DNA of 64,000 nucleotides from the NCBI RefSeq assembly GCF_031846265.1, contig NZ_JAVRIA010000004.1:234844-298843 (forward strand), given 5' to 3'. This document shows, in pieces, positions 43,479 to 52,845 of this stretch. Position numbers and translations under genes: made by a program. The notes under the pieces are model-generated. The model worked only from the letters and a program-made list of their open reading frames with translations, did not search any database and was not told the DNA's origin. Source of the stretch: Microcosmobacter mediterraneus. Lineage in GTDB: Bacteria; Bacteroidota; Bacteroidia; Flavobacteriales; Flavobacteriaceae. Positions within the stretch are counted from its first letter, which is position 1; each line of letters begins with the position of its first letter.

Positions 43479-43946
43479 ATGAAAAATGTCATTGAAAAAT
43501 TTTACGAAGCATTTAATAATAAAGATGCTAAAACCATGATTTCATTTTATAACGATGATATTGTTTTTAAGGATCCAGCATTTGGAACATTAAAAGGTGA
43601 GCAAGCAAAAAACATGTGGTTGATGCTATGTCAATCACAAAAAAACAACGACTTTAAAGTAACAGTTTCTAATATTAAGTATGCTAAGAATGAGGCTACA
43701 GCACAATGGGAAGCCTTCTATATTTTTAGTAAAACTGGGCGTAAAGTGCATAATAAAATTAATGGGCATTTTATTTTTAAAGACAATACTATCATTAGCC
43801 ATATTGATGATTTTAACCTACACAAATGGGCTAAGCAGGCATTAGGTTTTAAAGGTTGGCTTCTAGGCGGAACTTCTTTTTTTAAAGATAAACTTCAGAA
43901 GCAAACTAACACGCTATTAAAAACCTTTGAAAAAAATCAGCGTTAA
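43479..43946 (+). CDS. SnoaL/NTF2-like small-fold protein
   Basis: 155 residues from ATG 43479; an ATG at 43458 would add seven residues. The start IEKFYEAFNNKDAKTMISFY with NDDIVFKDPAFGTLKG is the classic SnoaL/NTF2 pattern (helix then D-P-x-F strand), and the C-terminal strands INGHFIFKDNTIISHIDDFN complete the cone fold. No catalytic residues can be assigned. Such proteins bind small hydrophobic ligands or isomerise them. Confidence 0.85.
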   Translation: MKNVIEKFYEAFNNKDAKTMISFYNDDIVFKDPAFGTLKGEQAKNMWLMLCQSQKNNDFKVTVSNIKYAKNEATAQWEAFYIFSKTGRKVHNKINGHFIFKDNTIISHIDDFNLHKWAKQALGFKGWLLGGTSFFKDKLQKQTNTLLKTFEKNQR

Positions 43947-44079
43947 ATACTATTTATTAAAAACGAATGTTATATGAAGAGGTAATTATTTAACATTTTT
44001 TAATGACTATCAATTCTATAGATTTTTTACCTTTTCAGAGTTAAATGAACAACTAATATCAATATAAATTATCACTAGT

Positions 44080-46677
44080 ATGACCAAACAATTTAAGTTA
44101 GTAAAGCGAGTAGCTATGCTATTACTATTGTGCTTATTTTTAATGCCACAACAAGCAGAAGCGCAAAGAAAAAAGAAAAAACGTAAAAAGGATGATAAGA
44201 CTGAAGCTGCTGCTCCAGTTCCTAAGAAGCCTAAAGTAAAATCTATTTCAGATTTAGTAAAGAAGAGTAAAAAAATAGAAGGTCTATTTACAATTTACCA
44301 AGACACTGTTACTGGTAGTTTACAAATGGTAGTTTCTGAAGATCAACTTGGTAAAGAGTTTATACATTTTAGCCAAATAGCCAATGGTGTAACAGATGCT
44401 GGCGCATTTAGAGGATCATACAGAGGTTCTAAAGTTTTTAAAATCAAAAAGTATTTTGACAAATTAGAGTTTGCAACTCAGAATACCTCTTATTATTTTG
44501 ATCCCTCAAATGCTATTTCAAGGTCTAAAGACGCTAATATTTCAGAAGGTATCATGGCTACTGCTAAAATAGAAGCACATGACAAAGAAACAGGTTTGTA
44601 TCTTATAAAAGCTGATGGTATATTTTTAAAGGAAACCTTATCTCAAATAAAGCCACCTCGTTTTCCAGGTCAATCGCCTTTTGCATTTTCACTAGGTAAT
44701 CTTGATAAGATGAAAACCAAGGTGAATGCTATTAAGAATTATCCAGAGAATACAGATATGGCTGTAGATTATGTGTATTCTAAATCATCTGTTTTAAATG
44801 GAGGTTCTGCAGCTGTTACTGATGGACGTAATGTAAGTGTTACTGTTCATCATAGCCTTATTGCTATGCCAAACAATGATTATCAAACTAGATTAGATGA
44901 TCCTAGAGTTGGCTATTTTTTAACTCAAGTAACAGATCAAACAGATACAGGTTCCATACCTTACAGAGATTTAGTGCACAGATGGCATCTAAAAAAGAAA
45001 GATCCTAATGCGGCAATTTCTGAACCAGTTGAACCTATAGTTTGGTGGATGGAAAACTCTACTCCTGTTGAGTGGAGAGAAACCATTACTAAAGGTGTTT
45101 TAGAATGGAATAAAGCCTTTGAAAAAGCAGGATTTAAAAATGCTATGGTTGTTAAAATGCAACCAGACGATGCCGATTGGGATGCAGGCGATATTAGATA
45201 TAATGTATTACGATGGACCTCCTCTCCTAACCCTCCTTTTGGTGGTTATGGACCAAGCTTTGTGAATCCAAGAACTGGACAAATATTAGGAGCAGATATC
45301 ATGTTAGAGTACGTACACTTTACTAATAGAGTTATGTACGATAAGTTATTTGATCTTACTACTGAAACTAAGGCCTTTGATCCTAATGACTATATGAAAG
45401 ATGATAAGCTCTTTTGTTCTCTAGGACATGTAATGCATGAGAATACCATGTTTGGACAAGCTGTGCTTGCAGCAGCAAATGCAGATGATCTAGAAATGGA
45501 ACGCATGAAAAAAGAAGCAATGATTGCTTTAATTATGCATGAAGTTGGGCACACTTTAGGTTTAAACCACAACATGAAAGCTAGTCATACTTTAAGCCCT
45601 GAAGAACTATCAAATCCTGAATTTATTAAAGGAAAATGCCTTACTGGTTCAGTAATGGATTATGCAGGTATTAATCTTACTAAAGACAAATCTAAACAAG
45701 GTCAGTTTTATGATACCTCAGTTGGACCTTACGATGTTTGGGCAATTCAGTTTGGATATACACCATTTAAAAATGATGCAGAGCGTAACACGTTATTAAA
45801 TCAATCTACAAAACCTGAACTTATCTTTGGAAATGATGCAGACGATATGCGTGCCCCAGGTAAAGCAATAGATCCAAGAGTAATGATTGGTGATCTTTCT
45901 AACGATCAGATTGGTTATTCTATTGATCGTATAGAATTGGTTAATGATTTGATGCAAAATGTAAAGTCTAAATTTGTTAAAGATGGTCAATCTTACCAAG
46001 AGTTAAGACGAGCTTATTATATTTTAAGTGGTCAAAGAAATATTGCTACTGGTGTGATTTCTCGTTTTATTGGTGGTGTATATGTAGATAGAGCTATGGC
46101 AGGACAACAAGGCGCTACACAACCTTACACTCCTGTAAGTTTAGAAGATCAGAAACGTGCTATGAATGCATTAGCAAAATATACATTTGCTCCAGATGCA
46201 TATAATGCGCCAAATGACTTATACAATTATTTAGCATTACAAAGACGTGGTTACAACTTTTTTGGTGGACCAGAAGATCCAAAAATTCACGCACAAGTAT
46301 TATCGTATCAACGCAATGTGCTAGCTCATATTTTACACCCAAACACATTACAACGTATATCTGACTCAGAATTGTATGGTAATAAGTACTCAATATCTAT
46401 GTTTCTGACAGACCTTAATAATGCCATTTTTAAAGCTGATATATATGGCAATGTAAATTCGTTTAGACAGAACTTACAATTAGAGTATGTAAATGGATTA
46501 ATCGCTGGTCTTACAGGAAGACAAAGCTCACGTTACACTCATGCTGCTAAATCCATGATGTTATACAATTTAAAGACTATTAGAGCAATGGCAGCACCAA
46601 GTGGGAATATTGCTTCTAAAGCACACAAACAACATTTGAGAACTCGAATAGATAATGCTTTAAAAGAAATTAAATAA
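44080..46677 (+). CDS. Secreted zinc-dependent metalloprotease (DUF5117/DUF5118 family)
   Basis: 865 residues. Signal peptide with a cut near EAQ (about 28), then a very basic linker (RKKKKRKKDDK). The DUF5117-like beta region spans about 80-330. The gluzincin-like active site is H487-E-V-G-H-T-L-G-L-N-H497, with the later Met-turn SVMDYAG as in metzincins. The family is common and abundant in Bacteroidota envelopes; substrates are unknown. It ends before a strong terminator. Confidence 0.93.
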   Translation: MTKQFKLVKRVAMLLLLCLFLMPQQAEAQRKKKKRKKDDKTEAAAPVPKKPKVKSISDLVKKSKKIEGLFTIYQDTVTGSLQMVVSEDQLGKEFIHFSQIANGVTDAGAFRGSYRGSKVFKIKKYFDKLEFATQNTSYYFDPSNAISRSKDANISEGIMATAKIEAHDKETGLYLIKADGIFLKETLSQIKPPRFPGQSPFAFSLGNLDKMKTKVNAIKNYPENTDMAVDYVYSKSSVLNGGSAAVTDGRNVSVTVHHSLIAMPNNDYQTRLDDPRVGYFLTQVTDQTDTGSIPYRDLVHRWHLKKKDPNAAISEPVEPIVWWMENSTPVEWRETITKGVLEWNKAFEKAGFKNAMVVKMQPDDADWDAGDIRYNVLRWTSSPNPPFGGYGPSFVNPRTGQILGADIMLEYVHFTNRVMYDKLFDLTTETKAFDPNDYMKDDKLFCSLGHVMHENTMFGQAVLAAANADDLEMERMKKEAMIALIMHEVGHTLGLNHNMKASHTLSPEELSNPEFIKGKCLTGSVMDYAGINLTKDKSKQGQFYDTSVGPYDVWAIQFGYTPFKNDAERNTLLNQSTKPELIFGNDADDMRAPGKAIDPRVMIGDLSNDQIGYSIDRIELVNDLMQNVKSKFVKDGQSYQELRRAYYILSGQRNIATGVISRFIGGVYVDRAMAGQQGATQPYTPVSLEDQKRAMNALAKYTFAPDAYNAPNDLYNYLALQRRGYNFFGGPEDPKIHAQVLSYQRNVLAHILHPNTLQRISDSELYGNKYSISMFLTDLNNAIFKADIYGNVNSFRQNLQLEYVNGLIAGLTGRQSSRYTHAAKSMMLYNLKTIRAMAAPSGNIASKAHKQHLRTRIDNALKEIK

Positions 46678-46700
46678 TTATTTACTATAATTGATATATT

Positions 46701-46735
46701 AAAAACGCCATTGTTTATAATACTGTGGCGTTTTT
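46701..46735 (+). terminator. Rho-independent terminator after the metalloprotease
   Basis: A 10-bp stem (aaaaacgcca / tggcgttttt) with a 15-nt loop and a T-run. A second hairpin (aaagctactt / aagtagcttt, 46748-46779) follows without a T-run. Confidence 0.8.
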
Positions 46736-46939
46736 TATCTTATAACGAAAGCTACTTCTATAAGAATAAAAGTAGCTTTAGATTAATAGCAAATGTTGAA
46801 TGTTTCTTTTTAGGGACCTGATGGTTTACTTTATGTTTCATTCATCATAGATACTTAATGTAAATCAAAATGCATGCCATATTAGAATCGCTATGGTCTA
46901 TATAGCGAATAAATAACTACATTTTCGAAAACTTAAAAG

Positions 46940-47351
46940 ATGGCTTCAGGATACTCTAAAACACCCTTAGAAAAGAAACTTGGTTTAAAAGACAATTTTA
47001 AAATCTTACTCTATAACCAGCCTAAATATTATTTCAGCTTATTTAATGAAATACCTAATGGAATAGAACAATTAGAAGACATTAACGATAAGTCTGCAGA
47101 CTTTATACATATTTTTTGTAAAAACTTTAAAGACTTAGAAGCTAAAGCTAACTTCTACAAAACAGCCTTAAAGTATAGTGGTGCATTTTGGGTGAGTTGG
47201 CCAAAAGCAAGTTCTAAGATAGTAACCGATTTAAAACGAGAGCCAGTAAGAGATTTCCTCTTAAGTATTGGTAGTTGATGTTAAAGTAGCGGCAATAGAT
47301 GAGCATTGGAGTGGCTTAAAATTTATGTATAGACTTAAAGATAGGAAGTAA
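46940..47351 (+). pseudogene. DUF3052-family gene with a frameshift
   Basis: The intact frame (46940-47278) gives MASGYSKTPLEKKLGLKDNF and on to the LLSIGS stop, 112 residues. DUF3052 proteins go on with a VDVK...W-S-G-L-K-F tail. That tail is in the +1 frame right after: VVDVKVAAIDEHWSGLKFMY and RLKDRK, stop at 47349-47351. The break lies at ggtagtt (47270-47276), as if two bases were lost from ggtgtagtt. This is a recent indel, a sequencing error, or less likely a programmed shift. Confidence 0.8.
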
Positions 47352-47359
47352 TATCTCTT

Positions 47360-47908
47360 CTAAGAATACTCAGGAATTTTCCCTTTTACACCTTTATAGA
47401 AAGCTTTCATAAATTTAAAATCTGCTTCTACATTATCTGTTGGATAAAAAGGTTCTGAAACCTTATTTTGTTTATTTTCAAAATCTAAAGTAAACATAAT
47501 GATAGGCACTTTTGCAGCTTTAGCAATGTAGTAAAATCCTGTTCTCCACTCCTCTACTTTTTTTCTTGTACCTTCTGGAGCTAATGCTAATCTAAACTCA
47601 TCTTTATCATTAAACAACTTAGCAATAGCTTCAACTTTATTTTGCCTAGATGTTCTATCAATTGGTGCTCCACCTATAGCCTTAAAATACCAACCAATTG
47701 GCCAAGTAAACAGCTCTTTTTTACCAATAAAATTTGTTTTTACTCCAGTAACTTTTCTGAGATATATACCAATAAAAAAATCGTGCCAGCTTGTATGAGG
47801 CACTGCAATAATAACGCATTTTTTAATAGTGTCTTTTGAGAAATTAGTGTTACCTGTAACAGTCCAACCTAGAATTTTAAAATAAATGAATTTGGCTAAC
47901 CAGCGCAT
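47360..47908 (-). CDS. 1-acyl-sn-glycerol-3-phosphate acyltransferase-like (PlsC family)
   Basis: 182 residues. The catalytic HTSWHD (H38-x4-D43) and the acyl-acceptor motif PEGTR near 113 are present, as is FIGKKELFTWPIGW. It is shorter than typical PlsC but in the range of small members. It abuts the alcohol-dehydrogenase gene upstream, and together with kdsB suggests a role in envelope lipid or lipid A chemistry. Whether it acylates lysophosphatidate or a lipid A/ornithine-type acceptor is not clear. Confidence 0.85.
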   Translation of the reverse strand: MRWLAKFIYFKILGWTVTGNTNFSKDTIKKCVIIAVPHTSWHDFFIGIYLRKVTGVKTNFIGKKELFTWPIGWYFKAIGGAPIDRTSRQNKVEAIAKLFNDKDEFRLALAPEGTRKKVEEWRTGFYYIAKAAKVPIIMFTLDFENKQNKVSEPFYPTDNVEADFKFMKAFYKGVKGKIPEYS

Positions 47909-48991
47909 TTACATCTTTTTATATAAAGATATTAGTTTTTCTCTGCTTATTTTTTGTTTCCATTGCTTACCTAGAGCATTTTCCCACAATGGTTCTAAAC
48001 TTAAAGCAATATCAATCATTATATTGAATTCATTATCGTCTAGATCTCTACAAATATTTTGTGGAAGATCAATCTTATGCTTAGCTTTCATGTCTTTGAA
48101 GAGCTTTACATCTTCTGGATAAAATTCTGAAAGATGATCAAAAACAATACAATTTCCTATACCATGTTTGGTTCCTAATAAGTATGATAAACCATAGCTC
48201 ATGGCATGAGCCACACCAACTTGAGAGTAAGCAATACTCATACCACCATGCCAAGAGGCCATCATTAACTTGTCTTGCGATTCTTTTTCAGAAAGATTAT
48301 TCTCTAAGAATATTTCTTTACAGAGTTCATAGGCTTTTTCACCATATGTTTTACTAAATGCATTAAGGTATGTTCCGTTTAAAGATTCTACACAATGTAT
48401 AAAGCAATCCATGCCTGTATAAAACCATTGATTGGTAGGTACATCTTTTGTAAGTTCTGGATCTAAAATAACCTGATCAAAAGGTGTGAAATCTGAGTTT
48501 ATACCTAATTTTTTTTCTGGTCCTGTTAATACTGTAGTTCTAGAAACCTCAGAGCCAGTTCCAGAAATAGTAGGAATGCCTACATGATATATTGCAGGAA
48601 ATTTTACTAAATCCCAACCTTGATAATCTTTTGCCAAACCTTCATTGGTTAGCATAATTGCAACTGCTTTGGCTAAGTCTAGGATTGTACCTCCTCCAAT
48701 ACCTATTATTCCTGAAGGTCTATCGTTGTGTGATAGAATTAATTGCTCTACCAACTCATCTACTTGGGAGGTCTTAGGTTCTTCATCAGCAGAAATATAT
48801 ATAATTTCATCCTTATAGGCTAAAGGTATTCTAGATGTAAGCCACGAATTACCTTTAAACACATCATCCACTAAAAAGATAAACGGAGCTTTTTCATTTA
48901 AACGCATAGGCTCTAAGATATCGCCTAATTGATTAAAGCTTCCGCGTCCAAAAATAACTCTGGACACCATTGGATAATTTTTATATGCCAT
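47909..48991 (-). CDS. Iron-containing alcohol dehydrogenase, KdnB-like (Kdo 8-oxidase type)
   Basis: 360 residues. NAD-binding GIIGIGGGTILDLAKAVAIM, then GTGSEVSRT and the metal ligands D..H in GMDCFIHCVESLNG, H in GVAHAMSYG and H in TKHGIGNCIVF. Among Fe-ADHs the sequence resembles KdnB, which oxidises the C8 hydroxyl of Kdo for 8-amino-Kdo synthesis. The next gene but one upstream is kdsB, which supports a Kdo link. The partner aminotransferase KdnA is not in the window. General family sure; KdnB role inferred. Confidence 0.8.
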   Translation of the reverse strand: MAYKNYPMVSRVIFGRGSFNQLGDILEPMRLNEKAPFIFLVDDVFKGNSWLTSRIPLAYKDEIIYISADEEPKTSQVDELVEQLILSHNDRPSGIIGIGGGTILDLAKAVAIMLTNEGLAKDYQGWDLVKFPAIYHVGIPTISGTGSEVSRTTVLTGPEKKLGINSDFTPFDQVILDPELTKDVPTNQWFYTGMDCFIHCVESLNGTYLNAFSKTYGEKAYELCKEIFLENNLSEKESQDKLMMASWHGGMSIAYSQVGVAHAMSYGLSYLLGTKHGIGNCIVFDHLSEFYPEDVKLFKDMKAKHKIDLPQNICRDLDDNEFNIMIDIALSLEPLWENALGKQWKQKISREKLISLYKKM

Positions 48992-49081
48992 GTATTATAT
49001 TTCTTTAACAAAAATAAAAACTTAGTTCTTTTAATCTAATGAATTGAGATTATTTTCAAGTTTTTAAATAACAATTAGTAA

Positions 49082-49786
49082 TTAATTAAAATATTTCAAT
49101 ACTTCAGAAATTGAAGAAACTGTACTGTACGCTTTTCCTTCAGTTTCAGAAATTGTAACTTTTTCATGAGCCCAAGTGGTATGAAAAGGTACATGTATGG
49201 CCTTAGCACCAATGTTTATTAAAGGCAAAATATCACTTTTTAATGAGTTGCCAATCATTAAAAATTCATTTGGGTCAATGTCTAAATGATCTAAAAGGGT
49301 ATTATAATTTTGTTCTTTTTTATCACTCAAAACTTCAATATGATGAAAATAATTTGCTAAACCAGATTGGTCTAATTTGCGCTCTTGATCTAAAAGGTCA
49401 CCTTTTGTGGCTAATATGAGTCTATAGTTTTTAGAATATAATGTTTTAAGTACATTTTCAATACCATCTAAAAGTTCTAGGGGTTTATTAAGCATGCGCT
49501 TACCAATATTTAGTATTTCAGAAATAATTGTACTCTTAACTTCTCCATCAGAGAGTTCTATAGCCATTTCTATCATTGACAACATAAAACCTTTAATTCC
49601 ATAACCATAAAGTGGAAGGTTTTTTAGTTCCATTTTATATAACTCTTGGTCAATTTTATTTAGAGTTTCATATGATGTGAGTAATTTAGCAAACTCCACC
49701 TCTGCATTTCTAAAATAAGTTTCGTTTACCCAAAGGGTATCATCTGCATCAAAGCCTATAACTTTAATATCTGAAAAATCTCGCAT
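49082..49786 (-). CDS. HAD-superfamily hydrolase
   Basis: 234 residues. Motif I DADDTLW (nucleophile D13, acid D15), a helical cap, motif II-like LATKGD, the Lys of motif III near HIEVLSDKK, and motif IV GNSLKSDILPLINIGAKAI. Subfamily I (YjjG/phosphoglycolate-type). It directly abuts kdsB (stop-start spacing zero), so a phosphatase for a Kdo intermediate is plausible, though it does not look like canonical KdsC, which lacks a cap. Confidence 0.88.
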   Translation of the reverse strand: MRDFSDIKVIGFDADDTLWVNETYFRNAEVEFAKLLTSYETLNKIDQELYKMELKNLPLYGYGIKGFMLSMIEMAIELSDGEVKSTIISEILNIGKRMLNKPLELLDGIENVLKTLYSKNYRLILATKGDLLDQERKLDQSGLANYFHHIEVLSDKKEQNYNTLLDHLDIDPNEFLMIGNSLKSDILPLINIGAKAIHVPFHTTWAHEKVTISETEGKAYSTVSSISEVLKYFN

Positions 49787-50515
49787 CTACTCCCAAAGTT
49801 TTTTAGCACGTTCTAAATCTTCAGGTGTATCAATTTCTACACCTTGAACGGAAGTTTCAACCATTTTTATACGCTTTCCGTATTCTAAATATCGTATGCA
49901 TTCTATTTTCTCTGAAGCTTCTAAAAATTGCATCTTTAAATCTGTAAACTCTAACAAGGCTTCTCTTCTAAATGCATAAATACCTTTATGTTTAAAATAT
50001 TTAGCATTGACATGCTTATCTCGTGGAAATGGAATTGGACTTCTAGAAAAATACAATGCAAAGTCATTTTGGTCCGTTATAACTTTTACAGTATTTGGGT
50101 TTGAGATTTCTTCCCAATCTGTTATCTCAACCATCAGAGACGCTAAATCTATAGTCTTATCATGGTCATTCTCAAATACTTTTAAGACTTTCTCTAAACT
50201 TTCTCGTTCTGTAAATGGTTCGTCACCTTGAACATTGACAACAATATCGCAATCAATAGTAGCAACAGCCTCAGCTATCCTATCACTTCCAGACTCATGC
50301 TCTTTAATACTCATTATGGCCTTGCCTCCATTATTTACAATTTCGTTATAAATAATATCGCTATCTGTTACAACATAAACCTCACTAAATAAATTTGTAG
50401 CTACTGTAGCTTCGTAAGTTCTTTGAATTACAGTTTTACCAGCAAGATGTTGCATGAGTTTACCAGGGAATCTAGATGCTGCATAGCGAGCCGGAATCAT
50501 AGAAATTATTTTCAT
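49787..50515 (-). CDS. kdsB: CMP-Kdo synthetase (3-deoxy-manno-octulosonate cytidylyltransferase)
   Basis: 242 residues, normal length. N-terminal nucleotide site IPARYAASRFPGKLM, EVYVVTDSD, the metal-binding VNVQGDEPF, FSRSPIPFPRD and the C-terminal GVEIDTPEDLERAK are family signatures. It activates Kdo with CTP before transfer to lipid A. First gene of the apparent kdsB-HAD-(90-nt gap)-KdnB-like-PlsC series on the minus strand. Confidence 0.95.
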   Translation of the reverse strand: MKIISMIPARYAASRFPGKLMQHLAGKTVIQRTYEATVATNLFSEVYVVTDSDIIYNEIVNNGGKAIMSIKEHESGSDRIAEAVATIDCDIVVNVQGDEPFTERESLEKVLKVFENDHDKTIDLASLMVEITDWEEISNPNTVKVITDQNDFALYFSRSPIPFPRDKHVNAKYFKHKGIYAFRREALLEFTDLKMQFLEASEKIECIRYLEYGKRIKMVETSVQGVEIDTPEDLERAKKLWE

Positions 50516-50569
50516 CTACTCATTTTATGATTTCAAAAATACGGCTTTTTTAATTCAGTATAGCGTGAT

Positions 50570-51994
50570 CTATTCTAGGAAAAAATCATCTTTAAATCCT
50601 ATGAGGTATAATTTACTTTTTGCCCTAGTCACAGCTGTATACAACCAACGAACATAGTCTTTATCTATACCATTTGGTAAATAAGGCTGTTCAATAAAGA
50701 CAGTATTCCACTGACCACCTTGAGATTTATGACAGGTAATAGCATAAGAAAATTTAACCTGTAAAGCATTAAGATGCTTACTTTTCTTAACCTTTAAAAA
50801 CTTTTTGTAATTAGAAGTTTCGTCACTATGATCCTGAAGTATCTCTTGATAGAGTTTATTAGAATCTTCATAGGTCATTGCTGGAGTTTCAGAGCTAAGT
50901 GTGTCTAGTATAAGAACGGTTTCAAAAGGACGCATTTTAGGATAATCTACCATCCTAATTTTTACTTGCGCAAATCTAAAACCATAGAGTGATTCTAACT
51001 TAAAAATTTCTAAAACCTCTATAATATCACCATTGGCTATAAAACTTGCTTCTGAAGTTGGTTTTAGCCAATGGTAATTATTCCGAACGACCATTAAAAA
51101 ATCACCTGCGCTCAATTCACTCTCCCTAAACATTATTCGGTTTCTAATTTGCTGATTATAGAGATTAGCGCGTTTGTTACTTCTAACAATAATACAGGTT
51201 TCCTCATGGCCTAAATCGCTATAAGAATCATTTATAGCATCCATAATGTCATGACCATCTATAAGTCTAATAATGTCTTTGAAACCTGCTAATTGAAATT
51301 GAAACCCTTCATAAAATTTACTAGACAAAGTTTCTCTTAACAAAGTAGCGTTAAATAGTATGCCAGAATCTTCCTCTTGTCTAACAACTTCATCGAGTTC
51401 AATATTATTAACGTCTTTATTGTAATTAAGAGCTAATTTTTCTGCTTCTAGAGCTGGCGACATATCCATTTTAACAGGTGGCAACTGCGCAGTATCACCA
51501 ACTAATATAAGTTTGCATTTATGACCAGCATATACAAATTGCATAAGGTCATCTAATAGAGATCCACTTCCAAATAACTTGGCTTGGCTTGGTACATCTG
51601 AGATCATAGAAGATTCATCTACTATAAAAATAGTATCTCTATGTCTATTAGGTGCAATGATAAAAGATATTTTACCAGATTTATCTGTACGTGCTGTATA
51701 TATTTTTTTATGAATTGTAAAGGCTTCTTTCCCTGAATAATTAGAAATAACTTTTGCAGCTCTACCAGTTGGTGCCAATAAAACAGCCTTTTTTTTGGTT
51801 TTCCAAAGATTAGTAACTAAAGCACCAATAATGGTGGTTTTACCTGTACCAGCATAACCTTTTAATACATAAAGTAAATTAGAGTTATTACTAAAAATAA
51901 ACTCTGATAATTGCATTAAAACACGATCTTGTTTAGAGGTAGGCTGAAACGGAAATTGTTGTTTTAAAAGTGAATAATAGTCCGAAGCCGTCAT
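50570..51994 (-). CDS. RecD-like superfamily 1 DNA helicase
   Basis: 474 residues. Walker A GYAGTGKTT (46-54), Walker B FIVDESSMIS, motif III ILVGDTAQLPPV, and the C-terminal ITCHKSQGGQWNTV with a TAVTRAKSKLYLIG motif VI region. This small RecD/Dda-like architecture lacks nuclease domains. It moves 5'-to-3' on single-stranded DNA in known relatives and may act in repair or replication restart. Divergent from 52113; monocistronic. Confidence 0.93.
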   Translation of the reverse strand: MTASDYYSLLKQQFPFQPTSKQDRVLMQLSEFIFSNNSNLLYVLKGYAGTGKTTIIGALVTNLWKTKKKAVLLAPTGRAAKVISNYSGKEAFTIHKKIYTARTDKSGKISFIIAPNRHRDTIFIVDESSMISDVPSQAKLFGSGSLLDDLMQFVYAGHKCKLILVGDTAQLPPVKMDMSPALEAEKLALNYNKDVNNIELDEVVRQEEDSGILFNATLLRETLSSKFYEGFQFQLAGFKDIIRLIDGHDIMDAINDSYSDLGHEETCIIVRSNKRANLYNQQIRNRIMFRESELSAGDFLMVVRNNYHWLKPTSEASFIANGDIIEVLEIFKLESLYGFRFAQVKIRMVDYPKMRPFETVLILDTLSSETPAMTYEDSNKLYQEILQDHSDETSNYKKFLKVKKSKHLNALQVKFSYAITCHKSQGGQWNTVFIEQPYLPNGIDKDYVRWLYTAVTRAKSKLYLIGFKDDFFLE

Positions 51995-52076
51995 AAAATG
52001 ACAAAAATGTTTATAATTTGTTCAAATATAGAAATGATTTTTGCAGCTAGGTATTTTTACCAACAAAAAAAAATTG

Positions 52077-52084
52077 TAGATTTG
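52077..52084 (+). promoter_or_regulatory. Candidate -7 box (TAGATTTG) of the 52113 operon
   Basis: It fits TAnnTTTG and lies 28 nt before ATG 52113. The -33 element is unclear. Confidence 0.4.
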
Positions 52085-52112
52085 CGAAAGACCTTAATAA
52101 AACAAACTAACT

Positions 52113-52841
52113 ATGTTAAAAATTATTATTGGTATTGTAGTTGTTATTCTGCTTACCATTGCAATTGTTTGGCTAATTGATAAATATGTGCCAAGAAAAC
52201 TAAAACCTGTAATCAATATATTACTTTGGATTGGTATCATCCTTCTTGGTTATTTAACGTTTATGTCAGTTTATGAAGAAATTGAATTTAATAAAATTAA
52301 AGAAGACCGTTATAAAGTAGTCATCGATAAACTTGTTGACATTAGAGATGCGCAGCTTGCTCACAAAACGGTTACTGGTAAATATGCTAATAATTTTGAA
52401 AACTTAGTTAGATTCATAGACACTGCAGAATTTACTATTACTCAACGTAGAGATACAACGGTTTTAGATGTTGAAGCAACTAAACGTTATGGTGGTGTTG
52501 AAACTATGAAAACTTTAATACTTATTGACACTTTAGGTACTTCTTCTGTTAAAGATTCTTTATTTGGTTCTGATGCACGCTACAAAACTATGATGAATGT
52601 TCCTGTAGGTGAAGTAGGTGCCAAATTTCAAATGAAAACTGGCGATATTGAAGGTATTCCTGTATTTGAAGCAAAAGTTGATAAGAAGGTTATTTTAAGT
52701 GATCAACCTAATAATCTAGTAAGAAACGAGGAACAAGTCCAATCTGTTGATGGTGTTAATGGACCTGTTGTAAAAGTTGGTTCGTTAGACGAAGTTAACA
52801 CCAACGGTAACTGGCCAAAAAATTATACTAATAAAGAATAA
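52113..52841 (+). CDS. Membrane-anchored protein of unknown function
   Basis: 242 residues. Two N-terminal membrane helices (about 2-20, LKIIIGIVVVILLTIAIVW, and 32-53, PVINILLWIGIILLGYLTF). A helical stretch AQLAHKTVTGKYANNFENLV resembles the pilin-like start of pseudopilins (helix, then GxY/F and a LVxF). The rest is beta-rich. I know such proteins as conserved in flavobacteria next to DUF3822 but cannot give a function. It starts an operon with DUF3822 and rsmD (4-nt and 1-nt gaps). Confidence 0.7.
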   Translation: MLKIIIGIVVVILLTIAIVWLIDKYVPRKLKPVINILLWIGIILLGYLTFMSVYEEIEFNKIKEDRYKVVIDKLVDIRDAQLAHKTVTGKYANNFENLVRFIDTAEFTITQRRDTTVLDVEATKRYGGVETMKTLILIDTLGTSSVKDSLFGSDARYKTMMNVPVGEVGAKFQMKTGDIEGIPVFEAKVDKKVILSDQPNNLVRNEEQVQSVDGVNGPVVKVGSLDEVNTNGNWPKNYTNKE

Positions 52842-52845
52842 AGAT

